DNA from: Lunularia cruciata
Lineage: Eukaryota > Streptophyta > Marchantiopsida > Lunulariales > Lunulariaceae
DNA length: 64,000 nucleotides
Assembly: GCA_948567375.1 (NCBI GenBank)
Contig: OX419757.1
Coordinates: 16,554,001-16,618,000, forward strand
Reading direction: 5' to 3'
Shown here one piece after another: positions 45,899 to 57,922 of this stretch. The notes under the pieces are model-generated. The model was not told where the DNA came from and searched no databases. It saw nothing but the letters and a program-made list of their open reading frames with translations. The translations under genes and the position numbers were made by a program. The number at the start of each line of letters is the position of its first letter. Position 1 is the first letter of the stretch.

Positions 45899-46155
45899 AA
45901 TAGTTTTACCACTCCATCTATATGACTTGAATCAAAGAGGATTCATCTCTAATCATCTAGATTCATAATCAAACTTACATTCATAATCAAACAAAAAGTT
46001 CCCTATTGCATCCATTTTATTCTTGTCTTCAAATACCTTTGTTTTTGAAATCAAATTCAATCTTCTCCTTTGCAAAACACTTTTCTCTCCAATTGCTCTT
46101 ATTGTTGTTCGTCATGATCTTTCTCTTTCATCAATTGAGTAAGATGCTTGATTTG

Positions 46156-46911
46156 TGTAATACCAAGAGCTAGACATATAATCTAGATGTGAAATTTGGT
46201 TTGGTAATATCTAGAATGATGTATACATGATGGTCAAAATAGATCAGATAGAAGTATCACCAAAAGAGTACTTCTACTAATAGGGCAAGAATCAAAATAG
46301 ACTTGAAAACCTTAGAACCAATAGCTAGACATATGATTTAAAGGTGAGAATTAGTTTGGTAACATATGGAAGGATGTAACACATGATGGACTGAATAGAT
46401 CAGAAAGAGGTATCTCCAAAAGGGGACTTCTATTAATAGATTAAGAACCAAAATATGCCTGAAATCTTTGAAGGCATTCTTGGGGCCTAAATGGATGAAT
46501 TAGGCCTTGAAAATGTACAAATTCCCCCCCCCCCAGTGGATGAAAGGTTGGCCTTCCATCCCCTTTGCTTTGTCTTGTCAAGAGCTTTCCAATGGTACCT
46601 TACCCATGTGATTCTAAGATTCCTACAAGAAGATTCCCTAAAAGATTCCATCTGATCAAAGCTTGTTTGACCAACCAGATAGGACCAGGACTGACATGTC
46701 ATCTATATAAGTAAGTAATCCAAGGGTGGAGCTTGCTGACATGTCACCTATCTATGTGCCTAATCCTAGGGTGGAGCTTCCTTGGAGGAGATCCTCTTTG
46801 TCTATATAATAAAGAGAAGGTGCTCCTTTGGGGCATCGGGGGTTTGAGTGTGAAATAGTGTGTTTCTCATGGTGTGTTTCTTCTTGGGTCTCATATCCTT
46901 GGAGAATTAGA
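46156..46911 (-). mobile_element. Solo LTR, family S, copy 2 (TSD ATTTG/ATTTT)
   Basis: It is the reverse complement of 25,704-26,448. On the plus strand it begins TGTAATAC. The far end has decayed to AATTAGA, where other copies end ATTACA. Flanking pentamers ATTTG (46,151-46,155) and ATTTT (46,912-46,916) differ by one base. It sits upstream of gypsy-3 gag and carries the same internal 156-bp-period duplication. Confidence 0.88.
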
Positions 46912-46916
46912 ATTTT

Positions 46917-47106
46917 TTAGTACATATCAATGATACTTTTGGGCATCACTGCCATAACTACTTCTCTACCACATTGCCTTCTTGCAATTATCTAGGATAA
47001 CACATAGATGCAGCATGTCCACCACTCTCGGTAAGTTATCAAGACAATCAGTAGTTCATTAGACAATGCGACCACATTCAAACAATCATGCAATAGCTAT
47101 AACAAG
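46917..47106. other. Short interval without a recognisable gene
   Basis: Unrecognised AT-rich sequence between solo LTR copy 2 and the family-C LTR-like region. Confidence 0.4.
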
Positions 47107-48276
47107 AAGTGATGAATTGCTAGAAATGATGTTTTGCTCCCAAGAAGGTTCCTTCTAGAAGCCTTCTTGCTTGGAATGCACGCCAAGCTAACCATCTACT
47201 TGGTATACAAGCTAAGATAGCTACTAACTTGGCATACCAACTACTAAAATATTATGAAGTTCTTAAAAGCTTCTTGCAAATAAGCTTCCTAGATGCTTCT
47301 AGAATATTCTTAGATTATCTTAGTTTTATCTCCTTTTGCTCTAATTATCTAATTCAGCTAACTCATTTGCTCATACTAACTCTTTGGCTAACTCCATATT
47401 ATTATAGTAGTTAGGATTCTTCTTAGTAGGATCTTTGTAGTAGAAAACCCAAAGAAGATAAGTAATAGGAACATTCTTTGGAGAATAATTATTATCCTCA
47501 AAAGACAAGTGAGTAATAATTATAAATAACCAAGATAAGACCTTATACATGATAAAGGGATAAGAAGACCTCCATTGTAATTGTTGTTGACAATTGTAGT
47601 TTTGGTAGAGATAGTTGTAGTTGTCAGCCTATTAGCCATTAAATTTCTTAGATTTTGACTGGATTTTTTGCTATTGAGTGTTGTTATTCAATGCAAATTC
47701 TCATTTTCTCAAACAAAGATAAATACAAGTGAAAGAGAATAAAGCTCTTTGTCACTTTTGCTTAGTTTTGATTACCAATGTCAGTTCTTTGTAGTGTGTA
47801 TGTTGAGGAATCTTTGTAGCAAGAGTATTAAGGGCCTTGTGTTTGGTCCTTGGTGCAACGCCCTTGAAGTAAAGTCTTGAGGTGACTTAAGTGACCTATA
47901 GTGTTGATAGTAGTTAGCAAATACAAAGCAAAGAATAAGCACTGATGCAAAGATCCTTTGTGAGAAGATTTTTCATTTAAGAAAAGTAGAACTTGCTCTT
48001 TAGAGAAGGAATCTTTGTAGTCAAATAGCTTCTTTATAGGATTAGATCATGACTTTTAGAAGTTTAGTTGGAATGTGATTTTGTGACTGTGATTTTTCCT
48101 TTGTGATTTACTATAGTGCACCTCCTTGGTGACACTACACTCTTTTATGATTGGTTTTTGCTCAAGAAGTTAAATAGGTAATAATAAAGAATTCAATAGT
48201 GATACTTTCCTTCAAGTCTAGTCATTTTCAAATTATATCTTTGTAGGAATGATCTAGTTATTACCGATATATTGCA
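47107..48276 (+). repeat. LTR-like region related to family C
   Basis: The 3' half parallels 37,640-38,296 and ends ATATTGCA at 48,276, where the other ends ATTACTGCA. A TATA-like ATTATAAATA is at about 47,518. The 5' border is a guess (TGATGAATTGC at about 47,109). The ORF at 47,229-47,414 is by chance. Confidence 0.4.
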
Positions 48277-50653
48277 TTTTAGTCAACCATAAGTGATAAA
48301 ACTAGACTCCTTTGCCTCCTTGGCTCTCCAAGGAGAGGTATACCTTGAAGTGGAACACTAGGGAGCTCACTTCTTCTATGTTGAGCTTTTGAGCTCTTGG
48401 CTATGATAGACAGAGATACCAAGTGCAACCTTGATCTTTATGCTAGAGTGTGTTTTTATCAATGAGTGTAATTAGTGCCTATTGGCAAATTGTATACAAT
48501 TTGAGTTTTGATTGCTGATTCTTGATTATTGTAGCACTTCATAGTTTGTGGTTGACTTCTTATATGAGTTGTGCTTCTATAGTGTATGATATTGACAACA
48601 ATGTATGTTGTGTAGAAATGTTTATATGCATGACATCAAGGCATGGGACTATGTGGACTTTGTGATCTATCTAGATATTGCTTGGGTCCAGATGGTGTAC
48701 TTGTCTTGTAAAACTGGCCAATCCTCTCACAAAAGCTAATAATTTAGAATGTGGTCTTATAATGTCCTGATGCATCCTCAAGGGCAGAAAGGAGTAAAGT
48801 CCACCATGGAAAGAAGCCTAATAAGGTCCAAGTAGAGACATCCACTCATTATTATCTACCAAAAGAGCTTGCAATACTATGGAAAGCAGGGAACCCGCTA
48901 CATGTTGTAGAGACATAGGGATCCTAACATACATGCAAGATCTAGATAACTTGGTAGGAATATATGAATAGGATTAAGAGAGTGTAACTAGGATTCAGAG
49001 TCTAGTGGTGCTTGAAAAGAAAGTATAAGAGTACAAAGGAGATTTGAGAGGTTAGGTGGAGAAGTGGACTTTGCTCTCATCCCTAAACATCAAGATCATC
49101 CTTGGTATTATACTGGATAAATATCCACTCACGGTCAATCAAAACAAGACTATGCAGGTTGTTGGTGAGGCAGTAAGTAGGGACGTGCTAAGGGTGCAGG
49201 TGCAAAAATCTGGTCTGGTAATGGTGGTGGATCTAAAGAGCTAAAGGAGGTAGGGAAATGTAGGGAAATGAGGAATAAATGTGACAATAAGTATAAGATT
49301 ATCCATAAGAGACTTCACCAAGGTAGGTTTACTTTCTAAAGTACATAACAAGGAGATAGAAGTGTCTCTATAGAGTTGAACTTGAGCCATGGTGTGTGCT
49401 AAAAGAGTTGATGTCAAGATCTACTCCTTAGTTGCATATAGGAGGTATGGGGTGCTAGATGAGGGGCATTGCCTATGATAGTCACTCCAGCTACCCATGC
49501 CAAAGAACAAAATAGAAGCATAATAAAGTAATCTACTAAAAGTAACCCTAAGTCTAAGGAGATAAAGAATAATACATGAAAAAAGATGAAACATCCAAAA
49601 CAAATAGTATAAATCTAAAACCAAAGGAAAAGAAAATAAGGATACCAAACAAAAAGTAACAAAAGAGAAGCAAATGAGAGATGTAAAATAGGGCTATATG
49701 TCACCCAAGGAGATCTGTCCTCCTCTAAACTATGCTCCTTGTTTACACCAAATATATTTACCTCAATTTACACCCTAAACCCACTCTACGGGTATTTGGA
49801 GAAGATAACTTAACAGTCCGCAATCAATTTAGGATGGGGCCTTCATTCCACACTCTCAATTCTTGATTCAGTTCCCACTAGCTCAATTCTCACCCAACTG
49901 TGATAATGCCTGTCTACATGCTCCCGTTGAAAATGCCCAATCCCATTTCACTCTGAACTACATGCCTGTGGCAGCCAAAGTACCATTGAACGAGCAGATA
50001 GAGTAGATAGAGTAGAGCGCGTTTATCGATCCAATCTGCTACCTGTCTTGTCATCATCTTGTATGTTTTCCCAAAACTCCTAGACTTGAGTATGTGATTC
50101 TAATCTGTAGTGCTAATCTCAATCTCAAACTTAAGTCTTGTTCACTCACACTCTACTAAACCCCCGAGAAACTACCTTCTGTACAATTTTAACTCTTGAA
50201 TTCTGAAATTTCAGTGGAGGTGGAGCACTTCAAATAGACCGGATAGAATCCATGACCGCAGCCGCTGGTTCCAGAAGGAAGATGGAAGAAAGGAACAAGA
50301 GTTTATTCTTGATAATATGCTAATTTGAGGTCCAGAGTTTCTTGATTATCCAATATTCTAAATAATATTCACTTATTTTTCGGGAGACATGAAAACTTAT
50401 ACGTTGTGTCATAATAATATGCTCGTCTTCTTATGGGAAGCCCAAGGAGGACAGCTTTATTATAACTTTATCCCCTACAACTGATTATGTTATAAACTAT
50501 TTTACTCAGAACTGATCACAATATGAGTGTCGATAGCTATAGTTATAGTTATTTTCAACAATCATAGGTTTTACTTATTGTTACCCTAATCACTCAGTGG
50601 GTAATGTAACTCTTTTATTTTTGAACTCACCTGGAAAGAGACGGAACACCTAT

Positions 50654-50676
50654 GAGAATCTACTATGTAGATTCTC
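50654..50676. repeat. Perfect 10-bp inverted repeat with 3-bp loop
   Basis: GAGAATCTAC, then TAT, then GTAGATTCTC. This is a perfectly complementary stem in CpG-retaining DNA with no adjacent gene recognised. Function is unknown. Confidence 0.9.
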
Positions 50677-51010
50677 AAGGAGAATCCTTTACTGTTACTC
50701 GAACATTTCTTTCACTCCCGTATGGCCAAGCATAATCATGGATGGACTGCTCAGAATAGAATTGCTCATGTATATCCAGTTCATAACTTGTCCTGTCCAC
50801 ATAAATCAGATAATAATGGACGTCTCTCTCAACAGACAAATATCGAGTGTAAAGCGAATTGTCAAAGTTACTTTAAAGAGAGGAAAGGGCGACCGCGTAG
50901 AAAACACGAAGGATGGGTAAGAACTCATCACATGTCAAGAACGTGGGTGTGAGTTCGAAACACTTGCAATGATCAACGTTGTCCGCAAAGTCACTACATA
51001 GATATTGGAG

Positions 51011-51110
51011 GTGAATATTCTACACGTGAGAGAATTATTTTGCGAAATCACTAAATATACGCCGGAGGGTGAATATTCTACACGTGCCGAGAGAATTATT
51101 TTGTGAAATT
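51011..51110 (+). repeat. Direct repeat with CACGTG (G-box) cores
   Basis: GTGAATATTCTACACGTG occurs at 51,011-51,028 and 51,069-51,086 (58-bp spacing), each followed by GAGAATTATTTTG and GAAAT. CACGTG is the core of plant G-box elements bound by bZIP/bHLH factors, but no gene start is recognised next to it, so a regulatory role is only a possibility. Confidence 0.8.
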
Positions 51111-52585
51111 GACATGTCTCACAAACACACGGAAAATGATCCTTTGCAAAATTTATATGTGATCTGGAACTCATACTAACTCAGAGCAGATCCGGAGCAA
51201 ATTGAACGGTATATCCACATTTAAAATCTATAAATATTAATTACTATATTTTAATATAAAATTTTAAATTTTAAATTTTTTCATCTCCCTTTTTCACAAG
51301 TTAAAATAAAATTTACTTTTACTTTACATACTACAAATGTGTGAAATTTACAAATTAAATATCCCTTGACTAAAACCAAAAACCAGTTAGTCAAACATTT
51401 GCTTTTGGTATTAAAAGCCAAATAAAGCATCATGCCATCCTATTAGTACTTAGTGAAGTGCTTATTTTAACCAATACCATTTGCTATCGAGATGGAAACT
51501 CTGATATTATGGGTTGGATGACTTTTGTTTCTCGTCCAAATAGTTTACCACATCATTATGAGTAAGATTGTGTCTTTCATATCCAGCTCGCAGAAGGTCT
51601 TCCAACATAGTGTACATGTGGGTCACCATAACAAACATGGGATCCACTTTTTACATTGTGTAGTAGGTGTGGAACCCACAAGAGTCCATTATTCAATTTG
51701 TGATACTGTCACTCAGCTCTTACAACCCTAAACTTGGGGCCATGTAGCATGCCACATGGACCCAAGTTCAGATTGAGTGGTGGTTGGATCTACCAAGACC
51801 TCCTATTCACCGGGTGCAAGCACATATTGTTACTTTCACATATGGTCATTGCACCTTGCATGACGTGGTGGTGGCAAACCCTCTACAAGCACAGTCATTG
51901 GCGCGAGCAAGCATATAGGCGGGAGCAATGGCAACTATTGCCTCTAGGGGCAAAGAGGACTACTATGCACCCCAGGCTATCATCGGATACCTTTGTCCCC
52001 CTAGAGATTGAGATTTTGGGCATGTACATTACCATTTTGATGGTCTTCTCAAGGATACATCTTGAGTTTCTTTGCAAAGGAGAAAGTCACTAGTTGTCTC
52101 ACCAGCCATGCTCACATCTTATTACCAACAGCGAGTTTCAGTCACAATGCAACACACTCAGGCTTTAGGTCTATACCAATGGCCAGCTATTGTAGGCAAA
52201 CCCAACATGGCTAGGGTCCTCCCTACCCACTTACAAGATATACCATTGGATGACCTCTACCACATTGTTCAAGAGTAGACTGCACTCTCTAATTTCTTTG
52301 GTGCTTGTTGTTGGCCTATTTTTCCCCATGGTACTTTGGAGTGTCTTTTTGTTTGCAAGTGTGACTTGGTGAGTCCCACAAAGACTGTTTTAAAATCAGA
52401 GGTTTTTTACATTTTTTTCTCTTGAAATATTGTACAATGCTCATTTTTTGTAATGTATATCATAAAAGTACATTCATGTATTATTATATATCGTGAAAAG
52501 AGTTGTTATCTTAAAAATCAAGAAAATCATAGTAGATATGTTACAATTGCCTCTTCTATTCAGAAGGCAATTATGGTGGACAGTA

Positions 52586-55541
52586 TGTCATGTTGTGGTA
52601 TGCGCAGCCCATGAAAAATTAAACTAGTGTGGTTTATCTCCATAAAGATGGAGTAGGTTGTATGACGTATCCCATGGTTGAGCTATTGCAATGTGAGCAA
52701 TCTATGTGCATTTAAATGGTTGGTGATGTGGAGTATAATTTTATCCTTTTCAAGGGCTCTGATGTATATATGTGGTTGAGAGTTGAGAGAAAGGAGGGTG
52801 TTTTAGTTTTAGGAGTCTCAAGTGGGAAGAGGATGTTGAGAGTGAGAGTTTTAGCAAAATGTGGAGACTAGGGCATCAAAGGAAGCATTTGAGAAGAGAT
52901 GTCCCATGCTCTTCATTAACCATTCCCAAATCCTTTTCTCATGAGGCTTCAAATTTTTCACTAAAATGGCTTATGGGATTGGATAGTGGCACATTTCAAG
53001 GCGACATTCATGGAGTCGATGATGGAAAACTCAAATCTTATTGTCCCTCCAATGCTTACTTACAAGCAAGTCAGAGATTTAACAATGTATGTGCTCTTAG
53101 CAAAGAAGAAGGATTTAAATTAGTTCATGAGCTTTGGTGGAGTTGTGTGGTCCATTTGTCAAAAACTGAAGCGGCTGAATGCAAAAGTTTGTGTCCCAAC
53201 AAGGGAAGCCTAGACTTCTTCAAGGATTGAAGGAGTTAGGGGAGTGCATTTGGGAAGACTAGACTATGGTTGGAGGGAAGAGATAACATGGTATAACTGA
53301 GAGACAAAAACAAAGGGAATTGAGTAGATTTTGAGTGCATTAATGTAATACTCCGAGGATAAGAGAAGAGAGAAAACACAAATTTAACACTCAATGATCC
53401 GATGCCCCAAAGGAGCACCTTCTCTTTATTATATAGAGAAAGAGGATCTCCTCCAAGGAAGCTCCACCCTAGGATTAGGCACATAGATAGGTGACATGTC
53501 AGCAAGCTCCACCCTTGGATTATGTACTTGGATGGGTGACATGTCGGTCCAGGTCCTATCTGGTTGGTCAAACAAACTTTGACCGGGAGGAATCTTTTAG
53601 GGAATCTTCTTGTAAGAATCTCAAAATCACGTGGGTGAGGTATTGTTGGAAAGCTCTCAATGAGACAAAGAAGGGGGAGGGAAGGCCAGCCTCTCCTCCA
53701 TTGGAGGGGGGGGGGGGGGAAGGGGGGGATGAGCACATTTTTAGGCCTAATTCATCCGTTTAGGCCTCCAAAATTGCCTTCAAAGGTTTCAAGCATATTT
53801 CGGTTCCTACTCTATTAGTGGAAGTCCCCTTTTGGTGACACCTCTTTTTGATCTATTTATTCTATCATTTGTAACATCCTTCTAGATGTTCCCAAACCAA
53901 TTCTCACCTTTAAATCATATGTCTAGCTATTGGTTCTAAGGTTTTCAAGTTTATTTCAGTTTTTGCACTATTAGTAGAAGTACCCATTTTTTGATACTTC
54001 TATCTGATATATTTTTTCCATCATGTTTAACATCATTCTAGATGTTACAAAACCAAATTTCACATTGAGATCATATGGCTAGCTCTTGGTATTACAATTA
54101 AGGTCAATGGAAGCAGGGGAGTTGAATTCTCACTCAGATGAGCAAACAAGAGAATTCCGAGAGTTGTATTATATCTTTTCATAATCTGTCAATAACATTA
54201 GTGAGTTGATAAATTGTTCATTGTATTAAGTTCAATAAATTCTAGTTTTGAGTCAATCTTGAATTAGATCTGATCAATTGAATTTGGAGCTCTTGAGATC
54301 AAATTGTTAAGGAGAAGATTACGATCAAGTTTGGGATTTTAGTTGCTTCTCAAGCTATGGTTTAAATCAAGCTATGAAAATTTCCAATATTGTCGGTGGT
54401 TAGAATTTGCAGCTTTTTGTGAAAATTTGTGAATTCTTCAAATACAAAATTCAGTGTCTTGGATCAAGTATACCTGGGTCTATAGAGTTCACCAATTAGC
54501 CCAGCTCAGGAATTGATTTATATCTAGGTATTGGAGTTGGATTGAGACATCAAACTTTGTAAGGATTTAGAGAAGAGCACAAATAACTACTATAGAATAT
54601 TTGGTTGGCTCAAAGTCTATAGAGAGTGAGAACTAATGCAATAAGTTCCACTAAAAATAATATCATATGCTCAATAAGAGCATTTATACCTTCAATCACT
54701 ACTAAATGCAAACTCTTCCATATTTGTGACCATGATTGAAGATTTTAAGTTATAAGAGTGGCTTTGAGAACTATGTGTATCTTTGGTCTAGAAATCTGAT
54801 GAAAATTACCGAGACACAGCATCAATTATAGGGATTTCAAAATTAGGGTGAAAACCTACAAAAGCTAGACAATTTTGAGACCTTTTCAAGAGAGCTGCAA
54901 TGATCAGATTGTGTCTTATTTATATCATTGGAAAGCTTATCTCACAAGCTTTCCATTGAGTTCTAGAACTTCTGAATCCAACTCACAAAGAAAAATTTAT
55001 GTCCATATGAGTTGCAAAGAGTTTTCCACATCAAAAAGACATAGAATTTCCCCACTTGGATTAGAAATTGGTTGAAATCTGAAGAACATATTGGAGAAAA
55101 CTTGGAGTATAAATTGAAATTAGTGTGAGGAAAAAGAAATGAGGCTTTGAAGCTCATTTTTGACAAAAAGACATAGAGAGTTGTTGCTAAATTATTGTGA
55201 TTGGATCCTCTTTGTGCTTGCATGCCTATTTGTATGCCCAGTTGGCTTGGATTGGTGTGCGGGTGTTGCACTTAGATTCCTTCCTTCTGAGTGTGCTATG
55301 TTTTTTTCCTTGGTAACGTTGGAAGTGATGACCAAGAGTGAGTGTCGTGATGACATGTTAGGTTGCACATTACTCCTTTATATGGTAGAAGGAATACTAG
55401 AAACAAGAGTAAAAGGTTTCAGTGACCAGGCAACACATGTGCTCAGATTGGTAGTGACAAATCTATACATGACCTCTGATCCGTAAACTCCACAACTAGG
55501 CACCTAGTGTGTTCCCAAAGAAAGAAAGGCAAAGTACTACA
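52586..55541 (+). mobile_element. 2.2-kb LTR-like repeat, family B, copy 2, interrupted by a solo LTR
   Basis: It starts TGTCATGTTGTG and ends AGTACTACA. A TATA-like TATATATG is at about 52,765, orienting it plus. It is homologous throughout to 42,138-44,329 in reverse. The solo LTR at 53,344-54,096 with its TSD accounts for the length difference. Open frames at 52,859-53,230, 54,875-55,075 and 55,160-55,486 are parts of the repeat, and the equivalent frames in copy 1 are not conserved, so I do not call them genes. Confidence 0.78.
53344..54096 (+). mobile_element. Solo LTR, family S, copy 3 (perfect TSD ATTAA)
   Basis: It starts TGTAATAC and ends GTATTACA, flanked on both sides by ATTAA (53,339-53,343 and 54,097-54,101). 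It is inserted in the family-B repeat copy 2 and has a long G homopolymer at about 53,706-53,728. It is homologous to 25,704-26,448 and has the same internal duplication. Confidence 0.93.
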
Positions 55542-57540
55542 ATGGTGCTAAGAATATAAACATAAGAAAGCCAACTTGAAACATTATCTTTCCTTGATTT
55601 TTTTTCTCCGTTCTAAACCTGCTCCTTATGATATGATCTTGTGCTTGTGAGGAGATATTGAACTTTACCTTAGAGCTCTTGCTAGCATTTAGTTCCATAA
55701 CAAACTTGCATATAGGGTTTTATTTAAGGCTACTTTAAAGTAGCTGCTAAACATTATGAACTTGATTTGGTTTATTAATTTCCACCTTCTTGCCTTAGAC
55801 AATATCAAGTTGAAGTCCACCATTTTGTTCACTTTGAGTCTACAATAAACACAATTTTACAATGTACTTCACTTTCCTAAGTCTCAAGAAAAACCTGCAC
55901 ATTCAAAGAGCACCCCATTCTACAGATAGAATTGAGAAAAGTATACTAATATTCCAAGAAACTAATACTAATTGTCTCAAAAATGAGCTTCGCAATGACA
56001 TCAACTATTCTATTATTTAGTGAAGATCTTGTGCATCAATTAAACAACTTTCTATATTCATTATTCAGATGGTGTCAAAAACTCTTGAAATGAAAAAAAC
56101 AAAGCAACTCAGGTAATCAATGTCTTCTTAAGGAAAATAAGATAAATTAAAATAATTGCATCAAAATAATTACAGTCAGGTAAGATCTGTAATGAAGGTA
56201 GTATCGCTAAGAAGGAAAATAGTTTCACTTATCGGTTGTAGAAAATATGTAGAAACATATATCGATCTTTCCATATATCCACAAATAAATAACATATCTA
56301 AAATTTTGAGAATGTCCTCGGGAGCTATTCGAGGACTTTTGTTGTATATACTTTCTAAATGAAATCATATCACAAAAACAAGACAACTCCTTTGTATTAT
56401 GTACAGAGCTTTAATGAGTAGTAGAAAGCTTCTTTTGTACTATGTACAGGATTAGAAAGAGAGGAACGACCATTCTAAAACATTTTAGAGTTTTCTGGTT
56501 GTGTTGGGATTTAGTATATATATATATATTTTTTGAATGAAATCATATTAGCAAAACAAGACAACTCTTTTGTATTATGTACGGAACATTAATGAGCAAT
56601 AGAAAGTTCCTTTTGTACTATGGAGAGCATTCATGAGAAAACATGAGATAGATGAGAAACATTTTCTGGCAAAGTGACAAAAAAATTTTATACTTATCTA
56701 ATACTGCAGTGAATAGGTCAAGGATAGGAATGTAAATGTTAGAATGAACAAAAGATATCCCATGTAGTAAGGGGTTTTAATTTGAGAAACATAGCATAAT
56801 GGTATTAACCAAATAAAGGATAAACCCCAAAGGCCAAATAGTTTACCCTGAGGGAAAAAGGAAAAGGCTTATACAAAGGCAACTTATAGAAAAGCAACTA
56901 AACTCACGTAAGCTCCACAGTCCAGAAACATGAGCTCCTGGACCAGAGTCATCCAGCGTTGCAATTCACTGAAAAAATATGGGGAACACGAGAATACGGG
57001 GTGAGAAAACAAGGGATTTGTGTCCAATCGTTGGACGGTCAAAAGAATTTAGGCAACGGAGTTTTCGGTCCATTTGAGGGTGCGTCTTACTGGGAAGATG
57101 GTGCATCTTATAGTAGCGAGGGGCATATTTCTAATTATATGAACATCCAGGTTGTATTTCAAAATAATGAAAACTACAGGCGCATTTATCAAACTTTCGC
57201 TTGATCAAATTTTCCCTTGAATGTACATTAACAGAAGGGCTGCCAGGTATTTCTGGGTTGAAGTGGAATGATCCTCCACGTATGCTAATGGAACACCATG
57301 TAGAGGCTAGGTGCTCTAAAAATGAATAGATCTGTAAAAGTATTTTTGAGTCTCCAAAAAGACTTGATAACTAATCAATTAATAAATCAACTAATCAAAT
57401 TTCTTTTGACATGAACAAAGACTCTAAACTTTACGAGTCAATTCCTCGTACACCCGGGTGAAAATATACCAGATCATCCGTGAAGTCCTGCTCACGATTG
57501 GCCTAACTGAATTCGTTTCGACGTGAGGAAAGGTGAAATG
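55542..57540. other. Interval without a recognisable gene (upstream of the P450 gene)
   Basis: AT-rich to about 56,900. It contains a direct-repeat-like pair around AAGACAACTC...TTTGTATTATGTAC (about 56,378-56,412 and 56,558-56,590) and a TA run (about 56,514-56,530). From about 56,950 CpG content rises toward the P450 gene. The frame 56,959-57,204 has no motif. Confidence 0.45.
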
Positions 57541-57558
57541 GTATGAGTAGTGTCCATG

Positions 57559-57716
57559 ACCACTGCAGACTATGTTCTTACAGCAGTGTCCAGGACTACT
57601 GCAGACAACGTTCTTACAGCAGTGTCCAGGACCACTGCAGACTATGTTCTTACAGCAGTGTCCAGGACCACTGCAGACTATGTTCTTACAGCAGTGTCCA
57701 GGCCACTGCAGACTAC
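57559..57716 (+). repeat. 36-bp minisatellite upstream of the P450 gene
   Basis: The motif ACTGCAGAC recurs at 57,562, 57,598, 57,634, 57,670 and 57,705, giving spacings of 36, 36, 36 and 35 bp. Each unit contains CACTGC and, 16 nt later, GCAGTG, so every unit can form a 6-bp stem hairpin. The array starts 364 bp and ends about 206 bp upstream of the P450 start codon. It is absent from the equivalent place in the duplicated copy at 62,995-63,111. All three plus frames are open across it, a by-product of the 36-bp period. Confidence 0.95.
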
Positions 57717-57922
57717 ATTATTACATCAAGAACACATCTCTCGGCAAGCTACATATGTGTGTGGAGTACACGATGTTCCTGTAGCGAGCTCGTAGATAAG
57801 AGTGCAAATCAAACACAAAACTCGAAGAAAGATCGACTGTCGTGAGAGGCTAAACATCCACACGTGAAGTCACCCCAGATATACTGGAGATTACTTCCGT
57901 TCGGCCGCAAAATCAATCCACA

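Larger units (their letters stand above)
41550..45900 (-). mobile_element. Degenerate Ty3/gypsy element gypsy-3, split by a 2.2-kb insertion
   Basis: Minus-strand remnants run gag (45,898-45,539), possible protease linker (45,113-44,892), reverse transcriptase N-terminal half (about 44,510-44,330), then an inserted repeat (44,329-42,138), then the reverse transcriptase C-terminal half (42,137-41,550). It is a different lineage from gypsy-1/2 by its motifs (PFGLTYALEIF; LDHKVSIGG). It abuts the broken end of copia-2. Confidence 0.8.
48277..52585. other. Long interval without a recognisable gene
   Basis: 48,277-49,780 is AT-rich, CpG-poor and repeat-like. 49,780-51,200 regains CpG and contains a perfect hairpin (50,654-50,676) and a duplicated CACGTG-bearing block (51,011-51,086). 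51,480-52,300 has plus-strand frames (51,525-51,731; 51,734-52,093; 52,072-52,278) without recognised domains. No gene is called. Confidence 0.4.

Noticed and set aside
51525-52278. Three plus-strand frames of 68-119 codons in a row
   Set aside because: No recognised domain, no matching frame continuity, and likely repeat-derived; not strong enough to call a gene.
25704-54096. Family-S units at 25,704 and 53,344 as the two LTRs of one giant element
   Set aside because: Each has its own different TSD (ATAAG and ATTAA), so they are separate insertions.
57559-57716. CRISPR-like regular spacing
   Set aside because: The units are contiguous, with no distinct spacers, and the DNA is plant nuclear, so this is a minisatellite.
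57543-57845. Overlapping open frames in all three plus frames over the minisatellite
   Set aside because: A 36-bp period without stops keeps every frame open. The repeated peptides are a by-product and not evidence of coding.
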